A stretch of DNA of 12,870 nt from UBA10427 sp003500135 (GTDB lineage Bacteria > Bacteroidota > Bacteroidia > Cytophagales > Cyclobacteriaceae), in assembly GCA_963966275.1 (NCBI GenBank), contig CAWZYQ010000111.1, forward strand, positions 1 to 12,870, in the 5' to 3' direction. Of this stretch, positions 6,393 through 12,870 are shown piece by piece (within the stretch, counting starts at the first letter, position 1; every line of letters starts with the position of its first letter). The notes under the pieces are model-generated. The model worked only from the letters and a program-made list of their open reading frames with translations, was not told the DNA's origin and searched no databases. A program made the position numbers and the translations under genes.

Positions 6393-7391
6393 ATGGAACA
6401 AGCAGCAATCCTGGAAAAAGAAGGGTTCCTAAATATTCCGATAGGCCCAGGTATTGACCTAAAGGATGAAATTGAGCGGCTCAGGAAGGAAAAAAATACC
6501 ATCATATTGGGTCACTATTATATTACGGGAGATCTTCAGGATATATCAGATTATATAGGCGATAGCCTGGGATTGGCCCAAAAAGCTGCCAATACAGATG
6601 CCGATATCATTGTTTTTCTAGGGGTACACTTTATGGCAGAAACCGCCAAAATATTGAACCCTGATAAAAAAGTCCTCATTCCTGATTTAAAAGCGGGATG
6701 TTCATTGGCTGAATCGGCGCCTGCAGACGAATTTGCCGCGTTTAAAGCGAAATATCCGGATTACAAGGTCATATCATACATCAATTGTACGGCTGATATC
6801 AAAGCGCTTTCTGATGTGATTTGTACCTCAAGCAATGCCAAGGCAATTGTGGATAGTTTTCCAGAGGACCAACCTTTGATTTTTGCACCTGATAAAAATC
6901 TTGGAAACTACATCAACAGCATTACGGGAAGAAACATGGCGCTTTGGGATGGGGCTTGTATGGTGCATGAAAAGTACTCCCTTGAAAAAATACTTGAACT
7001 TAAGGAGGAACATCCGGATGCAGAATTTATCGCCCACCCCGAATGTGAAAAACCGGTCTTGGTAATTGCGGATTTTATCGGATCCACCACAGCGCTTTTG
7101 AAGCATGCCAGGATAAGTGAAAAAAAGAAGTTTATAGTAGCTACTGAAAGCGGAATTTTGCACCAGATGAATAAAGATTGCCCGGAAAAAGTTTTTATTC
7201 CGGCGCCATCCAACGATTCCACCTGTGCCTGCAACGATTGCTCATTTATGAAGCTGAATACAATGGAAAAACTGTACTTGTGCCTCAAACATGAACAACC
7301 GGAATTATTGCTTTCTAAAGAGCAAATAGAAAAGGCAAAGGCACCTATTGAACGTATGCTGGACATTTCTGCCCGGCTCAATTTACAGTAA
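6393..7391 (+). CDS. nadA: Quinolinate synthase
   Basis: NadA condenses iminoaspartate with dihydroxyacetone phosphate to quinolinate, the second step of de novo NAD synthesis from aspartate. The product is 332 residues. Cysteines at C103 (AGCSLAES), C189 (DGACMVHEKY) and C283 (CACNDCSFM) correspond to the three ligands of the essential [4Fe-4S] cluster; C278 and C280 are additional cysteines beside C283. Substrate-site features are also present: H41-Y42 in LGHYYITGDLQD, H215 in AHPECEKPV, and SGILH at 253-257. It is followed after 9 bases by nadB in the same frame. A TAATATTG element (6366-6373) differs by one base from the Bacteroidota -7 box and lies 20 bases before the ATG, so it may be the promoter, but no clear -33 element accompanies it. 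The cluster family is known to be oxygen-sensitive. Confidence 0.96.
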   Translation: MEQAAILEKEGFLNIPIGPGIDLKDEIERLRKEKNTIILGHYYITGDLQDISDYIGDSLGLAQKAANTDADIIVFLGVHFMAETAKILNPDKKVLIPDLKAGCSLAESAPADEFAAFKAKYPDYKVISYINCTADIKALSDVICTSSNAKAIVDSFPEDQPLIFAPDKNLGNYINSITGRNMALWDGACMVHEKYSLEKILELKEEHPDAEFIAHPECEKPVLVIADFIGSTTALLKHARISEKKKFIVATESGILHQMNKDCPEKVFIPAPSNDSTCACNDCSFMKLNTMEKLYLCLKHEQPELLLSKEQIEKAKAPIERMLDISARLNLQ

Positions 7392-7400
7392 ATACAGCCA

Positions 7401-8999
7401 TTGGAAAAGATTTATAAATCTGATTTTTTAGTCATTGGCAGTGGAATAGCAGGCTTGAGTTATGCGCTTAAAGTAGCGGATTATGGCCATGTGAATATTG
7501 TGACAAAAAGCAATGGTGCGGAAAGTAACACCCGCTATGCACAGGGAGGAATTGCTGCCGTGTGGTCTGGTGAAGATAGCTACGAGAAACATATTCATGA
7601 TACCCACATAGCCGGAGCCGGTCTTTGTCATAACGATGCTGTGGAAGTATTGGTCAATGAAGGGCCTGAACGTATAAAGGAGCTGATTGGATTGGGTGTA
7701 GAGTTTGATAAACTGCAAACGGCAACCGGCGATTACGACCTGGCTCGAGAAGGTGGCCATACTGAAAAACGTATATTGCATGTCCGTGATTTGACAGGCG
7801 CCGCCGTGGAGGGGATTTTATTAAAAAAGGCCTCTGAACACCCCAATATACAATTGTTTGAAAAGCATTATGCCGTTGAGTTAATCACCGAACACCATGT
7901 GCTCAACAATCTGCAATCGGCATTCAATATTTGTTTCGGAGCCTATGTTTTAAATGAAAAGAATGAGCAGGTAATACCTTTCGAAGCTAAATTTACCATG
8001 CTGGCAACAGGAGGCGCTTCCAGGGCATTTCTGCATAGCACTAATCCGGATATTGCTACAGGCGACGGTATTGCCATGGCCAATAGGGCAGGGGTACGAA
8101 TTGCCAACATGGAGTTCGTGCAATTTCACCCCACATCATTATACGATCCGGGCGGTGAATCTTTTCTGATTTCTGAAGCGTTACGTGGTCACGGAGGTAC
8201 GCTTATCAATGGATCCGGCAGCAGATTCATGCACGAATACGATGAAAGGGCGGAACTGGCGCCCAGGGATATTGTAGCCAGAGGCATTGATACCGAAATG
8301 AAAAAACGCAGAGAAGAGTGCGTATTTCTCGATATGACCCATTTTGACGCGGATGAAATAAAAATGCGTTTTCCGAACATCTATCAATACTGTCTAAAAA
8401 CGATTGACCTGGATATCACAAAAGAGCCGATTCCAGTAGTTCCTGCCGCCCACTACATATGTGGAGGGATCATGACCTCACTTTCGGGTCAAACTTCTAT
8501 GCAAAATTTATTTGCATGTGGAGAAGTAGCTCATACCGGGGTACATGGCGCCAATCGCCTGGCTAGCAATAGTTTGCTTGAAGGGTTGGTTTTTGCCCAT
8601 AGGGCAGCGGAAAAAGCCATTCGTAAGCAACCAAGACCCTTCAGGGAAGTAAGCATTCCCCTATGGGACGAAAGTGGAGTGTATTCACAATATGAATGGT
8701 ATCTCATAAAACATAATTTTATTGAGATACGGAATATAATGTGGAACTATGTGGGAATTGTAAGATCCAAAGAACAGCTACATCGTGCTTCGAGAAGAAT
8801 GACGGTGATTTATGAAGAAGTGGAGTCATATTACAGTAAGTCAAAGGTAACAAAAGAATTACTGGAACTGCGAAACCTTACTGCCGTAGCCTATATGATC
8901 ATTAAATCTGCTTTAAGACGTAATGAAAGCAGGGGGCTGCACTATATGATTGATCATCCGAAAAAGAAAGACCAGTTCTTAAAAGATACAATTATTTAA
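7401..8999 (+). CDS. nadB: L-aspartate oxidase
   Basis: NadB is an FAD-dependent enzyme that oxidises L-aspartate to iminoaspartate, which NadA then uses. The product has 532 residues against about 540 in E. coli. The dinucleotide-binding motif GSGIAGL is at 13-19 and TRYAQGG at 44-50. Active-site residues known from E. coli align well: H243 in HPTSLY, R289 in APRD, H351 in HYICGG, and R386 in GANRLASNSLLE. The start is a TTG at 7401. No ATG or GTG lies between the nadA stop and the FAD motif, so a rare start codon is required, and no Shine-Dalgarno precedes it. The gene is in the same frame as nadA, separated by TAA and three codons, so it probably depends on translation of nadA. nadC, the next step, is not adjacent. 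Confidence 0.95.
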   Translation: MEKIYKSDFLVIGSGIAGLSYALKVADYGHVNIVTKSNGAESNTRYAQGGIAAVWSGEDSYEKHIHDTHIAGAGLCHNDAVEVLVNEGPERIKELIGLGVEFDKLQTATGDYDLAREGGHTEKRILHVRDLTGAAVEGILLKKASEHPNIQLFEKHYAVELITEHHVLNNLQSAFNICFGAYVLNEKNEQVIPFEAKFTMLATGGASRAFLHSTNPDIATGDGIAMANRAGVRIANMEFVQFHPTSLYDPGGESFLISEALRGHGGTLINGSGSRFMHEYDERAELAPRDIVARGIDTEMKKRREECVFLDMTHFDADEIKMRFPNIYQYCLKTIDLDITKEPIPVVPAAHYICGGIMTSLSGQTSMQNLFACGEVAHTGVHGANRLASNSLLEGLVFAHRAAEKAIRKQPRPFREVSIPLWDESGVYSQYEWYLIKHNFIEIRNIMWNYVGIVRSKEQLHRASRRMTVIYEEVESYYSKSKVTKELLELRNLTAVAYMIIKSALRRNESRGLHYMIDHPKKKDQFLKDTII

Positions 9000-9099
9000 A
9001 ACTAGTCTAAATATTAGTAACCTTTTCGTAAATTCGCAGTTGATTGCTACAAAACCGAACAATAACTGGCAGGAGTAGGGAATTTTAAAAAACGAATAA

Positions 9100-10953
9100 A
9101 TGAGTGTATTTGAAGAGAAAGAACGTGTAGTCGTCAAATTTGCCGGTGACTCCGGCGACGGGATGCAGTTGGTAGGAAGCCAGTTTACCAACAACACTGC
9201 ACTCGTCGGTAATGATTTAGGTACTTTTCCTGATTTTCCGGCCGAGATACGTGCACCACAGGGAACACTTGCCGGTGTGTCTGGTTTTCAGATTCATTTT
9301 GGAAGCTCGGAAGTGTACACACCAGGCGACAGTTACGATGTTTTGGTAGCCATGAATGCCGCAGCTTTGAAATCCAACATTTATAATGTCAGAAAGGATG
9401 GCATACTGATATTGAACACAGCGGGTTTTGATTCTAAAAACCTTCGCCTGTCCGGATATCAGGAAAACCCGATGGAAACAGGCGAATTGGACGGATATTC
9501 TGTTTATCCTATTGATGTTACCAAACTAACCCGCGAGGCCTTAAAGGAAAATCAACTCGGAACAAGGGATAAGGACCGTTCCAAAAACATGTTTGTCCTG
9601 GGCTTTATATACTGGTTGTTTAACAGGAAACTTGAAAACACGATTGATTTTCTGAAAAGAAAATTTTCCAAAGCCCCGGAGGTGCTGGATGCCAACCTGA
9701 AAGCACTAAAAGCAGGCCATAATTATGGTAATATCACCGAGGCTTTTTCAACCAGATATTCGGTTAAGCGGGCGCAAATGCCCCCCGGTAAATACCGGAG
9801 CATCAATGGCAATCCGGCTATTGCGATGGGGCTGATCGCCGCGTCACATAAGACTAAATTACCTGTTTTTTATGGGACTTACCCAATTACGCCAGCTTCC
9901 GATATTCTGCACGAACTGGCGAGATATAAGAATTTTGGTGTTAAGACATTCCAGGCAGAAGATGAAATAGCGGGAATATGTGCTGCAATTGGCGCTTCCT
10001 ATGGAGGAAAAATTGGTGTGACAGGCACCTCAGGACCGGGTATGGCTTTGAAAACTGAAGCAATGGGCCTGGCACTCATGCTGGAACTCCCATTGGTGAT
10101 CATCAACATTCAACGTGCAGGCCCTTCTACCGGGATGCCAACTAAAACGGAACAGGCAGATCTTTTACAAGCGGTCTACGGGCGTAACGGGGAGGCGCCC
10201 ATACCGGTATTGGCATGTAGTACTCCATCGTCTTGTTTTAATATGGCATATCAGGCCGTAAAGATCGCCCTCGAGCATATGACGCCGGTAATACTTCTGA
10301 GTGATGGTTACATAGCAAATGGCGCTGAACCCTGGCGATATCCTTCTTCAAATGACCTTGATGACATAAAAGTTAAATTGGCGAAAGAGGTTAAGGAAGA
10401 TGAGGTGTATTTACCATACCAGCGAAATGTAGATAAGGTAAGGGAATGGGCGCTACCGGGGACCCCGGGAATGGAACACCGAATTGGCGGCCTGGAAAAA
10501 GAAGACGTTACAGGAAATGTGTCTTATGACCCTGACAACCATGAGAACATGGTCAAAATAAGGGCAGAAAAGGTGGAAAGAATTGCCAATTACATTCCGC
10601 TTCAGGAAATTGACAACGGGCCCGATAAAGGTGATGTTCTGGTTTTGGGCTGGGGCTCCACTTATGGGTCAATCAAATCAGCGGTGAAAGAACTGGTAAA
10701 TGAGGGTAAATCTGTGGCCCATGCGCATTTACATCACATTTATCCGTTCCCGAAAAACCTGGGCGATATGCTTGCTAACTACGATAAAGTGTTGGTGCCT
10801 GAGATCAATAATGGTCAATTGGTCAGGTTGATTCGTGACAAATATCTCATTCCGGCCATTCCATACAACAAGATTAAAGGTGTGCCCATAACCAAGAATG
10901 AATTAAAAGATCAGGTTGAATTACTTTTAACCAAGGAAAAAGAGACAGTATGA
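9100..10953 (+). CDS. korA: 2-oxoacid:ferredoxin oxidoreductase alpha subunit (gamma-alpha fusion), probably KorA
   Basis: This is the large subunit of a two-subunit enzyme that oxidatively decarboxylates a 2-oxoacid, probably 2-oxoglutarate, to its CoA ester while reducing ferredoxin. The product has 617 residues. The N-terminal ~200 residues are the fused gamma domain (FAGDSGDGMQLVGSQFT at 14-30; PAEIRAPQGTLAGVSGFQIH at 47-66). The alpha domain begins near 230 and carries YPITPASDILHEL at 261-273, the acidic AEDEIAGICAAIGASYGG (286-303), and GTSGPGMALKTEAMGLA (309-325). YPITP is the substrate-carboxylate motif of this superfamily. It overlaps korB by 4 bases (ATGA), so the subunits are translationally coupled. 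TAAATTCG at 9029-9036 resembles a -7 promoter box with one mismatch. Specificity for 2-oxoglutarate over pyruvate is inferred from two-subunit Bacteroidota homologues, not proven. Confidence 0.92.
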   Translation: MSVFEEKERVVVKFAGDSGDGMQLVGSQFTNNTALVGNDLGTFPDFPAEIRAPQGTLAGVSGFQIHFGSSEVYTPGDSYDVLVAMNAAALKSNIYNVRKDGILILNTAGFDSKNLRLSGYQENPMETGELDGYSVYPIDVTKLTREALKENQLGTRDKDRSKNMFVLGFIYWLFNRKLENTIDFLKRKFSKAPEVLDANLKALKAGHNYGNITEAFSTRYSVKRAQMPPGKYRSINGNPAIAMGLIAASHKTKLPVFYGTYPITPASDILHELARYKNFGVKTFQAEDEIAGICAAIGASYGGKIGVTGTSGPGMALKTEAMGLALMLELPLVIINIQRAGPSTGMPTKTEQADLLQAVYGRNGEAPIPVLACSTPSSCFNMAYQAVKIALEHMTPVILLSDGYIANGAEPWRYPSSNDLDDIKVKLAKEVKEDEVYLPYQRNVDKVREWALPGTPGMEHRIGGLEKEDVTGNVSYDPDNHENMVKIRAEKVERIANYIPLQEIDNGPDKGDVLVLGWGSTYGSIKSAVKELVNEGKSVAHAHLHHIYPFPKNLGDMLANYDKVLVPEINNGQLVRLIRDKYLIPAIPYNKIKGVPITKNELKDQVELLLTKEKETV

Positions 10954-11978
10954 GCACTGAAACAGCAACACCTATATATAGTCCAAAAGATTTTGAATCT
11001 AATCAGGAAGTACGCTGGTGCCCTGGATGCGGCGACTACTCCATATTGAAACAAATGCAGGCCATTTTACCGAAAACGGGATTAAAGCATGAAGAAATTG
11101 TCTTTGTTTCTGGTATCGGTTGTTCGAGTCGTTTTCCATATTATCTGAATACTTATGGAATGCATAGCATCCACGGCCGTGCACCTGCCATTGCTTCAGG
11201 CTTAAAGGCATCAAGGCCTGAGCTAAGCGTCTGGATCATAACCGGCGATGGAGATGCTTTATCGATAGGAGGAAACCATATTGCACACTTGTTGCGAAGG
11301 AATTTCGATGTGAATGTGGTGATGTTCAATAACGAGATATACGGCCTTACCAAAGGTCAGTATTCACCTACTTCACCTTTAGAAAAAGTTACCAAATCCA
11401 CACCCTTTGGTTCCTTGGACCATCCTTTTAACCCTGCTGCTTTTGCCCTGGGCGCTGACGCAACTTTTGTAGCACGTGGCATGGATCGTGATCCCAAGCA
11501 TTTACAGTCGATGTTACTGAGAACGCACGAGCACAAGGGCACCTCATTTCTCGAGGTATATCAAAACTGTAACATTTTTAATGATGGCGCTTTTCAACTG
11601 ATGACAGATAAAGCTACAAAGCCAGATAATACATTGTTCGTTGAGCACGGTCAACCTATGATCTTCGGCGCTGAAATGAAAAAGGGAATAATTTTAGATG
11701 GTTACAAACCAAAAATCGTTTCGCTTGATCAGTACGGCAAGGATGATCTATGGATACACGACGAACATGACAGGTTTAAGGCCCAGATATTAGTTCGTTT
11801 CTTCGATGATCCTCGTGTTGAGGGCAATTATCCGAGACCATTTGGAGTGTTTTATACGGAAGAAAGAGCTACCTACGATGATATGATGGAAGCACAGGTC
11901 AAAGTGGCTAAGGAGCAATCTGAAGCGCCCGATCTCGATGCTTTAATTGCGGGTAAAGAAACATGGGAAGTGTACTAG
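10950..11978 (+). CDS. korB: 2-oxoacid:ferredoxin oxidoreductase beta subunit, probably KorB
   Basis: This subunit of 342 residues binds thiamine diphosphate and one [4Fe-4S] cluster and passes electrons to ferredoxin. WCPGCGDY (C24, C27), GIGCSSRFP (C58) and YQNCNIF (C207) supply four cysteines in the spacing known for cluster ligands of two-subunit archaeal and bacterial enzymes. The TPP/Mg motif is GDGDALSIGGNH (99-110) followed by NNEIYGLTKGQYSP (127-140). GRAPAIASGLK lies at 76-86. The ATG overlaps the korA stop (ATGA). A terminator follows 22 bases after the korB stop. No separate ferredoxin-like delta subunit is encoded nearby, so an external ferredoxin is needed. The C-terminus (~290-342) has the usual beta-subunit extension, with the FYTEERATYDDMM region. 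Confidence 0.94.
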   Translation: MSTETATPIYSPKDFESNQEVRWCPGCGDYSILKQMQAILPKTGLKHEEIVFVSGIGCSSRFPYYLNTYGMHSIHGRAPAIASGLKASRPELSVWIITGDGDALSIGGNHIAHLLRRNFDVNVVMFNNEIYGLTKGQYSPTSPLEKVTKSTPFGSLDHPFNPAAFALGADATFVARGMDRDPKHLQSMLLRTHEHKGTSFLEVYQNCNIFNDGAFQLMTDKATKPDNTLFVEHGQPMIFGAEMKKGIILDGYKPKIVSLDQYGKDDLWIHDEHDRFKAQILVRFFDDPRVEGNYPRPFGVFYTEERATYDDMMEAQVKVAKEQSEAPDLDALIAGKETWEVY

Positions 11979-12000
11979 CAGATTATATAAATTCAAACAC

Positions 12001-12035
12001 AAAGAAGGAGTGAAGTACATTTTGCTCCTTTTTTT
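12001..12035. terminator. Likely bidirectional terminator between korB and the caspase-like gene
   Basis: AAAGAAGGAG (12001-12010) pairs with CTCCTTTTTT (12025-12034) over ten positions, one of them G-T, around a 14-base loop. On the plus strand the stem runs into T7. On the minus strand the same stem ends in CTCCTTCTTTG, a weaker T-tract. The stop codon of the minus-strand caspase-like frame (12034-12036) touches the hairpin, so both convergent genes can use it. Confidence 0.75.
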
Positions 12036-12806
12036 ATTGGTCAAAAGAAGATATAAAAAGGAAGTCACTACCAGGTTCATTATCACCAAACTCCCCATGA
12101 CGTGGTTCAGGTGATGCTTTTTCTATAAAAGTCAGCATTTCATTAAAAGTCAATATTCCATCTTCCCCTCCATATGACCGCAATCCTTCTATGAATTTAC
12201 GGGCAAAAGGCGTATGGAAATTGGGCCTGCCGTCGGGCACATATTCTTTACTACCTGAAGTAAGGTAAAACCGTGTTTTATACTTGAGTTTTCGTTTTAT
12301 AAATTCCTCCCGGTCTACATTGGAATAAAGAACCCATTCCCCGGTTTCGTGCTGTCGCCTGATCAAAAGTGCCTCCAAAGCAAACATCCATTGTTAAAAA
12401 TATATGCTGGCAGGGAATATTGTTAACAATGGTACGCAATGAAGAATGAGAGATATAGGTCGATTTGATCCCATCATCCTTTTTCGAGTCGCACGCCACG
12501 ATGTACCCATCCATAAATATTTCATCGAATTCACCATGCCCTGCAATAAAAAATGAACAGCTGGTCTTCATCTGCATAAAGCCGCTTGCTGTATTTCCTG
12601 ATTACCGATAACAAGGTGTTTCGTGTAGGATTGATCACTATTTCAGTTTCAAACCCATAGTTCTCTTCCATTTCGGTTGAAATAGTTGTGGCATCAAATA
12701 TCGTATTGGAAAGCTTTTGCATTTCGTCATAACTGTCTGTGGCAATGAGCAGCACATAATTAATCACAAAAGAGCTTAAAGTAGTGCTGAGGTCACGATA
12801 AACCAC
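12034..12806 (-). pseudogene. Caspase-family (peptidase C14) protein, broken by two frameshifts
   Basis: Three consecutive frames together encode one caspase-like domain of about 256 residues. Segment 1 (from GTG at 12804-12806) has NYVLLIATDSYDEM, a caspase beta-1 strand, and runs to DEDQLFIFY. One extra base at the A-run (plus strand 12545-12554) breaks the frame. Removing it gives FIFYAGHGEFDE with the catalytic His codon at 12536-12538. Segment 2 ends with MDVCFGGTFD; the catalytic Cys codon is 12380-12382, 52 codons after the His, a normal spacing. A second one-base excess at about 12324-12344, perhaps in the CCCC run, shifts into segment 3. That segment has REEFIKRKLKYKTRFYLTSG, EYVPDGRPNFHTPFA and GEFGDNEPGSDFLFI, the usual tail of bacterial caspase-like proteins. 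Family members cleave after basic or acidic residues and act in stress or defence, but this copy is probably inactive unless the shifts are sequence errors. An in-frame stop at 12825-12827 bounds the N-terminus. Confidence 0.85.
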
Positions 12807-12816
12807 ATAAAAAAAG

Positions 12817-12841
12817 TTACTGACTTAGGCATTTACTGACT
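12817..12841. repeat. Direct repeat TTACTGACT, two copies
   Basis: TTACTGACT occurs at 12817-12825 and again at 12833-12841, 16 bases start to start. The pair lies just upstream of the GTG start of the minus-strand caspase-like gene, so it could be a regulator-binding site or a small tandem duplication. No known consensus was recognised. The remaining bases to the window end (12842-12870) show no identifiable feature. Confidence 0.4.
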
Positions 12842-12870
12842 AATATTTTTAATGTAGCAAGGCTCGGCTT

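Noticed and set aside
6908..7381. 157-codon minus-strand ORF inside nadA
   Set aside because: It is antisense to the conserved cluster-binding part of nadA, and its composition reflects the opposite strand.
10945..10955. Possible frameshift between korA and korB
   Set aside because: The overlap is an ordinary ATGA stop/start junction between two separate subunits, each complete.

Overview
The window looks like a chromosomal stretch from a Bacteroidota bacterium, most likely of the Cytophagales type. The DNA is moderately AT-rich. Several genes lack an obvious Shine-Dalgarno sequence. There is a good match to the Bacteroidota -7 promoter box (TAnnTTTG). A lipoprotein carries a Bacteroidota-style surface-export signal (Cys-Ser-Asp-Asp), and there are two small outer-membrane barrel proteins. 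The assignment rests on these features and on protein style, not on a database search.

Left part (1-3482), cell envelope. A minus-strand pair encodes a surface lipoprotein with LVIVD-type beta-propeller repeats (811-2082) and, overlapping it by 20 bases, a small outer-membrane beta-barrel protein (234-830). A second barrel protein (2217-2879) is transcribed divergently. About 600 bases then follow without a recognisable gene. They contain a possible 32-codon hydrophobic mini-ORF, four alternating copies of CCAAAAT/ATTTTGG that can pair in mutually exclusive ways, and a clean 16-base palindrome just before the next gene.

Middle (3483-6264). A full-length long-chain acyl-CoA synthetase (fadD-like) ends at a strong intrinsic terminator. 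Next is an unusual membrane protein. Its first ~140 residues look like a complete voltage-sensor domain (S1-S4, arginine-rich S4), but no pore follows. Instead there are ~190 mostly helical soluble residues of unknown function.

Right-centre (6393-11978), central metabolism. nadA and nadB encode the two enzymes that make quinolinate from aspartate for NAD synthesis. They are 9 bases apart and in the same frame, and nadB must begin at a non-ATG codon. korA and korB (4-base overlap) encode a two-subunit 2-oxoacid:ferredoxin oxidoreductase, probably for 2-oxoglutarate, with TPP-binding and [4Fe-4S] cysteine motifs. NadA and the Kor enzyme are both iron-sulfur enzymes of families known to be oxygen-sensitive. 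nadC and a ferredoxin gene are not in the window.

Right end (12001-12870). korB converges on a caspase-family (peptidase C14) gene on the minus strand, and the two share a likely bidirectional terminator. The caspase-like reading frame keeps its His and Cys motifs but is split over three frames by two one-base shifts, so it is either a pseudogene or affected by sequence errors. No tRNA, rRNA, CRISPR array, insertion sequence or phage gene was seen. The most unusual items are the pore-less voltage-sensor protein, the frameshifted caspase, and the structured leader and palindrome upstream of fadD.
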